Source of the DNA: Oscillospiraceae bacterium
GTDB lineage: Bacteria > Bacillota_A > Clostridia > Oscillospirales > Oscillospiraceae
Reading direction: 5' to 3'
Length of the DNA: 64,000 nucleotides
Assembly: GCA_017545325.1 (NCBI GenBank)
Contig: JAFWOX010000128.1
Location: 1 to 64,000 of the forward strand
Shown in pieces: positions 56,677-64,000 of the stretch. Numbering within the stretch: position 1 is the first letter of the stretch; the number at the start of each line of letters is the position of its first letter. Both the position numbers and the translations under genes were made by a program. The notes under the pieces were generated by a model that worked only from the letters and a program-made list of their open reading frames with translations, was not told the DNA's origin and did no database searches.

Positions 56677-57615
56677 TTACAGTATACCAGATTTATCCAA
56701 AATCCGTGTCGAAATTCCGTAGGCTTTATCTAAATTCGGCTTCTTTTTCCAGAGGATCCAGTGCAGCTCCGGGTCCCGACGCAGCCAGCTGAGCTGGCGC
56801 TTCGCATAGCGGCGCGAGGACTGCTTCACCAGCTCCGCCGCCTCCTCCAGGGTCGTCTCCCCCCGAAGGGCGGCGGCGATCTCCTTATAGCCGATGGCCT
56901 GCATGGCGGTGCTTCCCGCCGGGATGCCGCTGTCCAGCAGACCCTGTACCTCCTGCACCAGCCCCGCCTGCAGCATGCCGTCCACCCGGGCGTCGATCCG
57001 GGCATACAGATCCTCCCGCTCCGCAAAGCTCAAGGCGATACGGCAGCTTGGGAACCGGGGCGGACCCGCCCGGCTGGCCCGGTCATGGGCGGTGATGGTC
57101 TCGCCGGTGGTCTCGAAGACCTCCAGCGCCCGGACGATGCGCTTCCGGTCCCGGGGATGGAGCAGCGCGGCCCGCTCCGGATCCGCCCGGGCCAGGCGCT
57201 CCAGCATGGCCTCTCCCCCCAGGCGGTCGTATTCCGCCTCCAGGGCGGACCGCACCGCCGGATCGAAATCGGAGAATTCGACGCCCCGGAGCAGGGAGTC
57301 GATATACAGATTGGTCCCCCCCACCAGGATGGGGAGCTTTCCCCGGCCCAGGATATCCTCCAGGCAGGCGGAGGCCTCCTGCACATACCGGCCTACAGAG
57401 TAGCTCTCCCGGGGATCCACGGTGCCCACCAGGTGATGGGGCACCCCCTTCATCTCCGCCCCCACCGGGGCGGCGGTGCCGATCACCATTCCCCGATACA
57501 CCTGCATGGCGTCGGCGGAAACCACCTCGCCGCCCAGATGCAGGGCCAGCCATACCCCCAGGGCGGTTTTGCCCGTGGCGGTGGGGCCGGTGATCACCAG
57601 CACTCCCCGGGCCAT
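56677..57615 (-). CDS. miaA: tRNA dimethylallyltransferase
   Basis: 312 residues. It adds a dimethylallyl group to A37 of tRNAs that read U-starting codons. The P-loop is [17 protein letters not shown], then [29 protein letters not shown] and [16 protein letters not shown], and the C-terminal [12 protein letters not shown] with [16 protein letters not shown]. The start at 57615 is the last base of the DUF711 stop, so translation is coupled. It is followed by hfq. Confidence 0.96.
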   Translation of the reverse strand: MARGVLVITGPTATGKTALGVWLALHLGGEVVSADAMQVYRGMVIGTAAPVGAEMKGVPHHLVGTVDPRESYSVGRYVQEASACLEDILGRGKLPILVGGTNLYIDSLLRGVEFSDFDPAVRSALEAEYDRLGGEAMLERLARADPERAALLHPRDRKRIVRALEVFETTGETITAHDRASRAGPPRFPSCRIALSFAEREDLYARIDARVDGMLQAGLVQEVQGLLDSGIPAGSTAMQAIGYKEIAAALRGETTLEEAAELVKQSSRRYAKRQLSWLRRDPELHWILWKKKPNLDKAYGISTRILDKSGIL

Positions 57616-58973
57616 CAGTTCCGCAGGGACTGCAGGGGGGCGGGGATCCGTCCTCCCCGGGCCACGAAGACCTCGCTGGACTCGGGATGCACCCCGATCA
57701 CCGGGGCGCTGCCCAGCAGGCCGCCGAAATCCACCCGGTCCCCCACGGTCTTCCCCTCGGCGGGGATGAGCCGGGCGGCGGTGGTCTTGTTGTTCACCAT
57801 GCCGATGGCCGCCTCGTCCGCCAGAATGGCGGAAAGGGTCTCCGCCGGAGTATCCCCCGGCACGGCAATCATATCCAGACCCACGGAGCAGACGCAGGTC
57901 ATGGCCTCCAGCTTATCCAGGCAGAGGGTCCCCGCCTCGGCGGAGGCGATCATCCCCGCATCCTCGCTCACGGGGATAAAGGCGCCGGAAAGGCCGCCCA
58001 CCTGGGAGGCGGCCATCAGCCCGCCCTTTTTCACGGCGTCGTTCAGCAGGGCCAGGGCGGCGGTGGTACCGTGGGTGCCCACCCGCTCCAGGCCCATCTC
58101 CTCCAGGATATCCGCCACGCTGTCCCCAATGGCGGGGGTGGGGGCCAGAGACAGGTCCACAACCCCGAAGGGGACGCCCAGGCGGGAGGAGGCCTCCCGG
58201 GCCACCAGCTGGCCCATGCGGGTCACCCGGAAGGCGGTGCGCTTGATGGTCTCCGCCACCAGATCGAAGGAGGCGCCCCTGCATTCCAGCAGGGCATGGT
58301 GCACCACCCCGGGGCCGCTGATGCCCACGTTGATGACGCTTTCCGGCTCCCCCACCCCGTGGAAGGCGCCGGCCATGAAGGGATTGTCCTCCACGGCGTT
58401 GCAGAAGGCCACCAGCTTGGCGCAGCCCAGGCTGCCCCGGTCCGCCGTAAGCCGGGCGGTCTCCTTGATGATTCGGCCCATGAGGGCCACGGCGTCCATA
58501 TTGATGCCGCTCTTGGTGCTGGCCACGTTCACGCTGGAGCATACCCGCTCCGTCTCCGCCAGGGCCTGGGGAATGGCGGCCACCAGCTTCCGGTCCGCAG
58601 CGGTGAAGCCCTTGTGCACCAGGGCGGAAAAGCCGCCGATGAAGTTCACCCCGGTCTCCGCCGCCGCCCGGTCCAGGGTCCGGGCGAAGGGGACGTAATC
58701 CTCCGTCTCGCTGGCGGCGGCGGCCAGGGCGATGGGGGTAACGGAGATGCGCTTGTTCACGATGGGGATGCCGAACTCCTGCTCGATATCCTCCCCGGTG
58801 CGCACCAGATCCCTGGCCAGGCGGGTGATCTTGTCGTAGATCTTCCGGCAGCAGGCCTCCGGGTCCGGGTCTGCGCAGTCCAGCAGGGAGATGCCCATGG
58901 TGACGGTGCGGATATCCAGATGCTGCTGGTCGATCATATCCAGCGTTTCAAATATCTCTCTTCTGCTGATCAT
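57615..58973 (-). CDS. DUF711/PFL-superfamily protein (UPF0210)
   Basis: 452 residues, a distant fold relative of pyruvate formate-lyase without the glycyl radical motif. Family features: [19 protein letters not shown] at the N-terminus, [54 protein letters not shown] shown as [19 protein letters not shown], and [18 protein letters not shown]. Function is unproven; it is almost always paired with the small ACT protein encoded just upstream (4-bp overlap), which suggests a ligand-controlled enzyme. Not to be confused with the two true glycyl radical enzymes in this window. Confidence 0.93.
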   Translation of the reverse strand: MISRREIFETLDMIDQQHLDIRTVTMGISLLDCADPDPEACCRKIYDKITRLARDLVRTGEDIEQEFGIPIVNKRISVTPIALAAAASETEDYVPFARTLDRAAAETGVNFIGGFSALVHKGFTAADRKLVAAIPQALAETERVCSSVNVASTKSGINMDAVALMGRIIKETARLTADRGSLGCAKLVAFCNAVEDNPFMAGAFHGVGEPESVINVGISGPGVVHHALLECRGASFDLVAETIKRTAFRVTRMGQLVAREASSRLGVPFGVVDLSLAPTPAIGDSVADILEEMGLERVGTHGTTAALALLNDAVKKGGLMAASQVGGLSGAFIPVSEDAGMIASAEAGTLCLDKLEAMTCVCSVGLDMIAVPGDTPAETLSAILADEAAIGMVNNKTTAARLIPAEGKTVGDRVDFGGLLGSAPVIGVHPESSEVFVARGGRIPAPLQSLRN

Positions 58974-59239
58974 ACCCGGTGCATCGCCTCAAAAATATCT
59001 TCCCGCTGCATCCGGATGCTCAGCTTCATTTCCTCCCCCCGGAGCCGCAGCTGCTCCGAGACCTCCCGGAAGGGCATCTCACACTTCTCCAGATCCACCA
59101 GCATGGTCATGGCGAAATTCCCCTGCATGACGGTCTGGTTGATATCCAGAACGTTCACGTTCCAGCCCGACAGACGGGTGCATACATCCGCGATGATGCC
59201 CACCCGGTCCTTGCCGACGACGGTCACAATGGCTCTCAT
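58970..59239 (-). CDS. ACT domain protein (UPF0237)
   Basis: An 89-residue single ACT domain, [19 protein letters not shown] then [24 protein letters not shown] sequence (here [19 protein letters not shown]). Such domains bind amino acids or other small ligands. It overlaps the HD gene upstream and the DUF711 gene downstream by 4 bp each. It is a likely regulatory partner of the DUF711 protein, by position. Confidence 0.93.
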   Translation of the reverse strand: MRAIVTVVGKDRVGIIADVCTRLSGWNVNVLDINQTVMQGNFAMTMLVDLEKCEMPFREVSEQLRLRGEEMKLSIRMQREDIFEAMHRV

Positions 59240-59829
59240 TCCTTATCCTCCCCGGTAAGCTCGTCCAAGGTCAGCCCAAAGGACGGCAGAAAATTCTCGG
59301 TAAAATAGCGGACCTCCCGCAGGGGGCAGGCCTGCAGCCAGGCCCGGAGCTGCCGCTCCGCGGAGCGGAACTCCCCGTTTCCCATCTGCAGCTCCTCCTG
59401 GCATTTCAGGTAGGCGGAGAGCTTGTCCGCCGCCTTCACCAGCGGGCCCAGGTCCTCCCCCTCTCCCCCGCCCAGAAGGGGGGCGTAGCCGGAGCGCAGC
59501 TCCGGCGGGAGCATCTTCAGCAGCCGGGCTTCCGCCTGGCGCTCCACCGCCTTATAGGCGCCGGTGATGTCCCGATTCAGGTACTTCACCGGAGTGGGCA
59601 GGTCCCCGGTGATGATCTCGGAAGCATCGTGAAACAAGCCCAGCACCGCCGCCCGGTCCGGGTCGGCGGGCTCCCCGAAGACCTCCCGCCGGATCATGGC
59701 CAAGGCATGGGCCAGCACCGCCGTCATATGGCTGTGCTCCTGGAGGTTTTCATCGAAGCTGTTGCGCATCAGCCCCCAGCGGCGGATGTTCCGCATCCGC
59801 CCCAGAAGGGCGAAAAAGCCGTTGATCAT
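59236..59829 (-). CDS. HD-domain hydrolase, YfbR-like 5'-nucleotidase
   Basis: A 197-residue HD-superfamily phosphohydrolase. Motifs: NLQEHSHMTAVLAHALAMI (first His), VLGLFHDASEIITGDLPTPVKY (HD pair and the E-x-x-T-G-D-x-P-T-P motif of YfbR), and LVKAADKLSAYLKC (distal Asp). YfbR removes phosphate from deoxynucleoside 5'-monophosphates. It begins 10 bp after tadA and overlaps the ACT gene by 4 bp. Confidence 0.9.
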   Translation of the reverse strand: MINGFFALLGRMRNIRRWGLMRNSFDENLQEHSHMTAVLAHALAMIRREVFGEPADPDRAAVLGLFHDASEIITGDLPTPVKYLNRDITGAYKAVERQAEARLLKMLPPELRSGYAPLLGGGEGEDLGPLVKAADKLSAYLKCQEELQMGNGEFRSAERQLRAWLQACPLREVRYFTENFLPSFGLTLDELTGEDKE

Positions 59830-59839
59830 GGTTTTCTCC

Positions 59840-60286
59840 TCATTCCCGCAGCCGGGAAAAAAACTCCCGCATCAGGTCCCAGCACTCCGCCTCCCGCACC
59901 CCGCCGTACATCCGGGGCCGGAAGCCGAAATCCTCTGCAAACAGGTCCAGTACGCTGCCGCAGGCCCCGGTCCTCCCCTCCCGCAGGCCGTAGACCACCG
60001 TGGGGATCCGGGCGTTCAGAATGGCTCCTGCGCACATGGCGCAGGGCTCCAGGGTGACGAAGAGGGCGCAGCCCTCCAGCCGCCAATCCCCCAGCCGGGC
60101 GCAGGCCTCCCGGATGGCCTCGATCTCCGCATGGGCCAAAGCGCTGCGCTCCTCCTCCCGCCGGTTCCTTCCCCGGCCCAGGATCGCCTCGTCCCGGACA
60201 ACGACGCAGCCCACGGGCACCTCCCCCGCTTCTCCCGCTTCCCGGGCCAGGCTGAGGGCTTCGTCCATCCACCGCTCCAGATCCAA
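59840..60286 (-). CDS. tadA: tRNA-specific adenosine deaminase
   Basis: A 148-residue zinc deaminase that converts the wobble A34 of tRNA-Arg(ACG) to inosine. The H-A-E motif is SALAHAEIEAIREAC and the P-C-x-x-C motif is LEPCAMCAGAILNARI. The N-terminus MDLERWMDEALSLAREAGEAGEVPVGCVVV and the R-x-G-ACGS loop RTGACGSVLDLF are typical, quoted here in part as GEVPVGCVVV. It is the first gene of the long leftward operon; the CBS gene is divergent. Confidence 0.95.
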   Translation of the reverse strand: MDLERWMDEALSLAREAGEAGEVPVGCVVVRDEAILGRGRNRREEERSALAHAEIEAIREACARLGDWRLEGCALFVTLEPCAMCAGAILNARIPTVVYGLREGRTGACGSVLDLFAEDFGFRPRMYGGVREAECWDLMREFFSRLRE

Positions 60287-60343
60287 GGTTTATCCGCTCC
60301 TTTTCCGGGCAAAATGAAGGTATGCTGAACTGAGGAGGTCAAG

Positions 60344-60784
60344 ATGATGCTGGTATCCGAACTGATGGAACGCAGCCCCGTATCCATAGCCCCGGAGGAC
60401 AGCTGCCGGGACGCCGCCCGGCTCCTGAGCCGGTATCGGGTGGGAGCGCTGCCGGTGGTGAACGCCGACGGGATGCTGAAGGGGATCCTGACGGACCGGG
60501 ATATCGTCCTCCGCTGCCTCGCCCTGGGGAAGGACCCGGACAAGACGGCGGTGCGGGACTGCATGACCCGGAACCCGGTCACCGTCTCCCCCCGGGACCG
60601 GGTGGAAACGGCGGCGGAGCGCATGAGCCGCAGTCAGGTGCGGCGGCTTCCCGCCGCGGAGGGGGGCAGGCTCGCGGGGATGGTCTCCCTGGGGGACCTG
60701 AGCCGGGCGGAGGCCTTCCGCATGGAGGCGGCCAAAGCCCTGGCGGAGATCAGCAAGGGGGTACAGCGCCTCTCCCCGCCCTGA
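60344..60784 (+). CDS. CBS-domain pair protein
   Basis: 146 residues forming two CBS motifs (one Bateman module). First: VSELMERSPVSIAPEDSCRD, LLSRYRVGALPVVNADGMLKG with ILTDRDIVLR. Second: VRDCMTRNPVTVSPRDRVET, MSRSQVRRLPAAEGGRLAGM with VSLGDLSR. It likely binds adenine nucleotides and works as a stand-alone energy or ligand sensor. The start follows GAGGAGG. Divergent from tadA by 57 bp. Confidence 0.88.
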   Translation: MMLVSELMERSPVSIAPEDSCRDAARLLSRYRVGALPVVNADGMLKGILTDRDIVLRCLALGKDPDKTAVRDCMTRNPVTVSPRDRVETAAERMSRSQVRRLPAAEGGRLAGMVSLGDLSRAEAFRMEAAKALAEISKGVQRLSPP

Positions 60785-60786
60785 GC

Positions 60787-61575
60787 TCAGCCGAACTTGA
60801 AGGGCTCCGGCTTATGGTCTGGCATGGCGTCCAGGCCGAAATGCTCCTTCAGCACCCGGGGCAGCTCCTCCCAGCTCACCTCCCGGCGCTCCGTCTTCTC
60901 CCCCTCCTGATGGGTGAGGAAGAGATTCATCATGGAGTACCGGCCGTTTTCCGTGAACCGGTTGAGCATGAGCATCTTCCGGAAGCCGGACCAGGGGCTG
61001 AAGTTGACATAATAATTGCAGATCTGGAAGTCCTCGTCCAGGGCGGGACGGTCGATGAAGCCCATGAGGTTCTGGAATTCCTCCCCCCGCTTGATCTGCA
61101 CGGTGTACTCCACCTCGGGCTGGACGCCGGGGACCACACGATACACGGTGCCGTGGGTGAGCTGGGGCACATCGTACTCCAGACGCAGGGGATCCACGAA
61201 GCAGTCCCCGCCGTAGCCCACGTCGCAGAGGTAACGCACCCCGTCCGCCTCCGTCAGGTTCATGCGGTGGAGGTAGCCGTTGACGGTCTCCCCGTCCCGG
61301 CTCAGGCGGGTGAGGACGCCGTAGGCCGGGAAACCCATCTCCCGCAGGATGGCGCAGAAGAAGCCGTTCATCTCGAAGCAGTAGCCGCCCCGGCGGCGGG
61401 TGACCATCTTGTCGAACAGGTCCTCGGTCTTCAGGGAGATGGGTTTATCGTTGTACACATCCAGGTTCTCAAAGGGGATATGGGTGATATAGGCCCGGTG
61501 GAGGCGATAAAGCCGCTCCGTATCCGTGCCGCCCTCGGTATAGCCGATCCTCTCGAACAGTGCCTGCAGATCCAT
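60787..61575 (-). CDS. nat: Arylamine N-acetyltransferase
   Basis: A 262-residue acetyl-CoA dependent enzyme that acetylates arylamines and related compounds through a Cys-His-Asp triad. Cys lies in RRRGGYCFEMNGFFCAIL, His in GYLHRMNLTEADG, and Asp in YLCDVGYGGDCFVDPLR. The N-terminal IPFENLDVYNDKPISL is a family mark. The start at 61575 follows AAGGAGAGG; an earlier in-frame Met does not. It stands alone, convergent with the CBS gene (2-bp gap). In gut bacteria such enzymes can modify drugs such as 5-aminosalicylate, but native substrates are unknown. Confidence 0.92.
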   Translation of the reverse strand: MDLQALFERIGYTEGGTDTERLYRLHRAYITHIPFENLDVYNDKPISLKTEDLFDKMVTRRRGGYCFEMNGFFCAILREMGFPAYGVLTRLSRDGETVNGYLHRMNLTEADGVRYLCDVGYGGDCFVDPLRLEYDVPQLTHGTVYRVVPGVQPEVEYTVQIKRGEEFQNLMGFIDRPALDEDFQICNYYVNFSPWSGFRKMLMLNRFTENGRYSMMNLFLTHQEGEKTERREVSWEELPRVLKEHFGLDAMPDHKPEPFKFG

Positions 61576-61699
61576 CGTTTCCTCTCCTTCTTCTTTTCTG
61601 AACTGATTCAATACAGAATATCATTTCCCTTCCCCTTCGTCAATCCGCTTGCACCGAGTTTCCGCATAACCTGAGGACAAAGGGCGAGAAGGGAAAACC

Positions 61700-62180
61700 C
61701 GTCAAAAGGCACAGAAAAAGGACTTTGATTGACTGCCCGGTATTAAAAGGTGGGACGCTCCCGCAACAGGGGTACAGATCTCGTCTCATTACTGTCGCAC
61801 CATATGTTATCCACCTTCTTCAGCGTCGTCAGAGAGAGCAAGAAGCGGAGCGGTTAGTAGCCGGTGACGCATGGAGTAATCCTACTCGACTTGTGTTCAC
61901 GAACGGTCTCGGGGGCCATCTGGTTCACATCACAGTTTACAAGGAATTCAAAGAGATCGTTCGCACTCTTGGCTATGAAAACGCCCGTTTCCATGACCTT
62001 CGTCACAGTTATGCTGTCAACGCCATCGAGAGCGGAGACGATATCAAGACTGTACAGGCAAACTTGGGTCACGCCACCGCAAGTTTCACGCTTGATGTGT
62101 ACGGTCATGCTTCACAAAAAATGAGGCAACGATCCGCTGATCGAATGGAGCAGTACATTAAGGACGTCTTGTGGAATTAA
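61700..62180 (+). pseudogene. Tyrosine integrase, C-terminal remnant
   Basis: About 160 codons that match only the catalytic C-terminus of ICE/Tn916-type integrases: SRLITVAPYVIHLLQRRQRE, RLVFTNGLGGHLVHITVY, ARFHDLRHSYAVNAIE (H-x-x-R), VQANLGHATASFTLDVYGH with the second His and the nucleophile Tyr. The first catalytic Arg, the core-binding domain and the arm domain are missing; no methionine start with a ribosome site is present. Only TTG at 61725 could start it. It is adjacent to a tRNA-Ser gene, the usual target, so this is probably the scar of a lost integrative element. Confidence 0.8.
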
Positions 62181-62215
62181 CACGGGGAAAAGCGATAAAG
62201 GCCAAATAAAGGCCA

Positions 62216-62262
62216 AAACAAAAAGGGAGAGCTCCGAAACCCTTTGATTTCAAGGCTCTCCG
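62216..62262 (-). terminator. Terminator of tRNA-Ser
   Basis: Minus strand stem GGAGAGC / GCTCTCC enclosing TTGAAATCAAAGGG, followed by CTTTTTGTTTT. Confidence 0.75.
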
Positions 62263-62355
62263 TGGCGGAGAAGGAGGGATTCGAACCCTCGATACCCTTT
62301 TGGGGTATACACGATTTCCAATCGTGCGCGCTCGACCAAGCTACGCGACTTCTCC
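62263..62355 (-). tRNA. tRNA-Ser(GGA)
   Basis: On the minus strand a 90-nt tRNA: acceptor GGAGAAG / CTTCTCC, anticodon loop TTGGAAA with anticodon GGA (reads UCC/UCU), a long class-II variable arm (TATACCCC...GGGTATC) and T arm GAGGGTTCGAATCCCTC. Discriminator G at 62266 is followed by encoded CCA (62263-62265). Confidence 0.97.
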
Positions 62356-62391
62356 ACGCTGCTCTGTCGGACTGACTCCTGAGGCCCCGTT

Positions 62392-62420
62392 ATTATAAAG
62401 GATGCGTTTCGCAAAGTCAA
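62392..62420 (-). promoter_or_regulatory. Promoter of tRNA-Ser
   Basis: Minus strand TTGACT (62415-62420), 17-bp spacer, TATAAT (62392-62397). Confidence 0.8.
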
Positions 62421-62480
62421 TGCTTTTTTCTCTTCCGGAAGGTTTTTCCGCCGTTTTTCCTCCGGACTGCTCTCCCCCGC

Positions 62481-62509
62481 TTGTCAAGGAGGGCGGGATG
62501 TGGTATATT
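62481..62509 (+). promoter_or_regulatory. Promoter of azlCD
   Basis: TTGTCA (62481-62486), 17-bp spacer, TATATT (62504-62509). Confidence 0.7.
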
Positions 62510-62570
62510 CCGCCTTATAGCTGAGGGGATGGCTGCCGCTTCTTTCCCCTTGCTTCCGGAGCGTGAGAGT

Positions 62571-63296
62571 ATGGAACCGATAAAAACCCAAAAACCCGCT
62601 TTTGCCCAGGGTCTTCGGGATGGGATCCCCATCGCCCTGGGGTATTTCGCCGTGGCTTTTTCCCTGGGGATCGCCGCCAGGGACGCAGGGCTTACCCCCT
62701 TCCAGGGGATGCTGGCCAGCCTGCTGTGCGTCGCCTCCGCCGGAGAATACGCCCTGTTCACCCTGGTGGGCGCCGGAGCCGCCTATCTGGAGGTCGCCCT
62801 GGTGACCCTGATCACCAACGCCCGGTACTTCCTCATGAGCTGCGCCCTGAGTCAGCGCATCCGCCCGGATATGCCGGACCGGCACCGCTGGGGGGTCGGC
62901 TTTGCGGTGACGGACGAGATCTTCGGCATCAGCATCGCCCGGCCCGGACCGCTGGAACCCATGTACCACTACGGCGCCATGGCCGTATCCATCCCAGCCT
63001 GGGCCGTGGGCACGGCGCTGGGCATCCTGATGGGCACCATCCTTCCCCTGCGGGTGGTAAGCGCCCTGAGCGTCGCCCTGTACGGCATGTTCCTGGCCAT
63101 CATCATCCCCCCGGCCCGGAAAGAGCTTGCGGTGGCGATCTGCGTGCTGGCCGGCTTCGGCTGCAGCTGGCTCTTCGGCCATCTCTCCGCTCTGGGGGCC
63201 CTTTCCCCTGGCCTGCGCACGATCATCCTGACCCTGGGCATCTCCGCCGTCGTTGCCCTGATCTTCCCCAGGAAGGAGGAGCCCGATGCGGAATAA
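62571..63296 (+). CDS. azlC: Branched-chain amino acid exporter, AzlC subunit
   Basis: A 241-residue membrane protein. Family features: FAQGLRDGIPIALGYFAVAFSLGI at the start (quoted in part as GLRDGIPIALGYFAV), ASLLCVASAGEYALFTLV, LVTLITNARYFLMSCALSQ, and VGFAVTDEIFGIS. AzlC and AzlD together export branched-chain amino acids or analogues. The start at 62571 is chosen by homology to the usual start; its ribosome site (GTGAGAG) is weak, and ATG 62529 is an alternative. It overlaps azlD by 11 bp. Confidence 0.9.
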   Translation: MEPIKTQKPAFAQGLRDGIPIALGYFAVAFSLGIAARDAGLTPFQGMLASLLCVASAGEYALFTLVGAGAAYLEVALVTLITNARYFLMSCALSQRIRPDMPDRHRWGVGFAVTDEIFGISIARPGPLEPMYHYGAMAVSIPAWAVGTALGILMGTILPLRVVSALSVALYGMFLAIIIPPARKELAVAICVLAGFGCSWLFGHLSALGALSPGLRTIILTLGISAVVALIFPRKEEPDAE

Positions 63297-63591
63297 TTAC
63301 CTCTATATTCTCATCGCCTTCGCGGTGATCTATGCCATCCGGGTCCTGCCCCTTACCCTGATCCGCCGGCCCCTGCGCAGCCGGTTCCTCCGCTCCTTCC
63401 TCTACTATGTGCCCTATGTCACCCTGGCGGTGATGACCTTTCCCGCCATCGTGGAGGCTACGGTGCTGCCCGCCGCAGGCATCGCCGCCCTGGCCGTGGG
63501 GATCCTCGCCGCCCTGCTGGGCGGCAGCCTTCTCACCGTTGCGGGAGCCTGCTGCGCCGCCGTCTTCCTTCTGGAGCTGATCTTCCGCTGA
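63286..63591 (+). CDS. azlD: Branched-chain amino acid exporter, AzlD subunit
   Basis: A 101-residue membrane protein with about three to four helices, the small partner of AzlC. Features: YAIRVLPLTLIRRPLRSRFLRSFLYYVPYVTLAVMTFP, quoted in part as AIRVLPLTLIRRPL and SFLYYVPYVTLAVM. The ribosome site GGAAGGAGG lies inside azlC, and the two genes are translationally coupled. A strong terminator follows. Confidence 0.92.
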   Translation: MRNNYLYILIAFAVIYAIRVLPLTLIRRPLRSRFLRSFLYYVPYVTLAVMTFPAIVEATVLPAAGIAALAVGILAALLGGSLLTVAGACCAAVFLLELIFR

Positions 63592-63600
63592 ACATACTTC

Positions 63601-63638
63601 GCCCGCCCTCCGGCTCTCCCGAAGGGCGGGCCTTTTTC
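63601..63638 (+). terminator. Terminator of azlCD
   Basis: GCCCGCCCT / AGGGCGGGC stem followed by CTTTTT. Confidence 0.85.
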
Positions 63639-63645
63639 TGCGCTC

Positions 63646-63948
63646 TTATTCCTCGGGACCGGATTCCCCTTCCTCCCGCTCCAGGAGAAGACGATACCCG
63701 CCGCTGCCGTACTGGAGGCAGCGGTTCACCCGGCTGATAGTGGCCGAGCTGGCCCCGGAGAGCCGGCCCACCTCGCTGTACACCAAGCCGGAACGCAGGA
63801 GCCGGGCCACATGATAGCGCTGGGACATCGCCTGCAGCTCGCCAACGGTGCACAGATCCTCAAAGAAGGCATAGCACTCCTCCTCGCTGCGCAGAGACAA
63901 AATGGCCTTGAACAGAGCGTCCGACGCCTCGCTGTGCAGATCCGCCAT
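63646..63948 (-). CDS. yerC: YerC/YecD family TrpR-like regulator
   Basis: A 100-residue DNA-binding protein of the TrpR superfamily. Features: LSLRSEEECYAFFEDLCTVGE, given in part as SEEECYAFFEDLCTV, then ELQAMSQRYHVARLLRSG and the helix-turn-helix YSEVGRLSGASSATISRVNR with CLQYGSGGY. YerC-type proteins are widespread in Bacillota; targets are not well defined. The start at 63948 follows GAGAGG; a GTG three codons earlier is an alternative. An upstream extended -10 (CGTGC-TAAGAT, near 63990) lies at the window edge. Confidence 0.9.
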   Translation of the reverse strand: MADLHSEASDALFKAILSLRSEEECYAFFEDLCTVGELQAMSQRYHVARLLRSGLVYSEVGRLSGASSATISRVNRCLQYGSGGYRLLLEREEGESGPEE

Positions 63949-64000
63949 GAGTAGCACCTCTCTTTACCGCATTAAAACGATACTATCTTAGCACGGGAAA

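Noticed and set aside
57615..58973. Third glycyl radical enzyme
   Set aside because: The DUF711 protein is a fold relative only; it lacks the RVxGYSxxF radical motif.

Overview
The window looks like a chromosome segment from a high-GC, endospore-lineage anaerobic member of the Bacillota (Clostridia), most likely an uncultured gut organism. Evidence: AGGAGG-type ribosome sites, the sporulation pair yabP/yabQ, a long Hfq-SepF-DivIVA division operon of Gram-positive type, oxygen-sensitive enzymes (two glycyl radical enzymes, hybrid-cluster protein, a 4Fe-4S flavin oxidoreductase, an aldo/keto reductase fused to a ferredoxin domain), and standard use of TGA as stop. Order-level placement is not possible from this window alone.

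Layout. 1-2.8 kb: a BspA-type leucine-rich-repeat/Ig surface protein whose signal peptide is cut from the rest by an in-frame TGA. 2.8-20 kb: mostly metabolic genes: ilvE, a Cys-rich small protein, a URO-D family methyltransferase-like protein, an old-yellow-enzyme oxidoreductase, cobI/cbiL, hcp behind a hairpin that hides its ribosome site, mscS, a GNAT, glycyl radical enzyme A facing an Fe-S aldo/keto reductase, a PIG-V-like glycosyltransferase, and a coenzyme A locus (coaBC divergent from an ECF S component and coaX). The ECF/coaX leader carries two tandem hairpins, each with two bulged adenosines, resembling the pan motif.

20-35.5 kb is a catabolic accessory block: UlaE-like epimerase, FG-GAP protein, and a four-gene operon (PEP mutase/isocitrate lyase-type lyase, amidohydrolase, D-2-hydroxyacid dehydrogenase, L-xylulose-type FGGY kinase) divergent from glycyl radical enzyme B. 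A MoaF-like/DUF169 pair divergent from a second URO-D protein, pyroglutamyl peptidase and a cytosolic GH43 follow. Neither glycyl radical enzyme has an activase in the window. This block is the best candidate here for an undescribed pathway.

35.6-37.1 kb is an AT-rich island (XRE regulator, VanZ-like protein, small lipoprotein, a 29-residue TTG-start membrane peptide). 37.1-45.5 kb: GT4 glycosyltransferase, MATE pump, heterodimeric ABC exporter, flavin reductase, M23 peptidase. 45.7-60.3 kb is core: yabP-yabQ-divIC-yabR, hpf, noc/parB, and a long leftward operon tadA-HD-ACT-DUF711-miaA-hfq-hlyD-yggS-sepF-divIVA-(terminator)-ileS-lspA-rluD. 60.3-64 kb: CBS protein, arylamine N-acetyltransferase, a truncated tyrosine integrase beside tRNA-Ser(GGA), azlCD and a YerC-type regulator.

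A 90-nt two-hairpin intergenic repeat occurs three times (10-98 minus, 3870-3957 and 3968-4043 plus).
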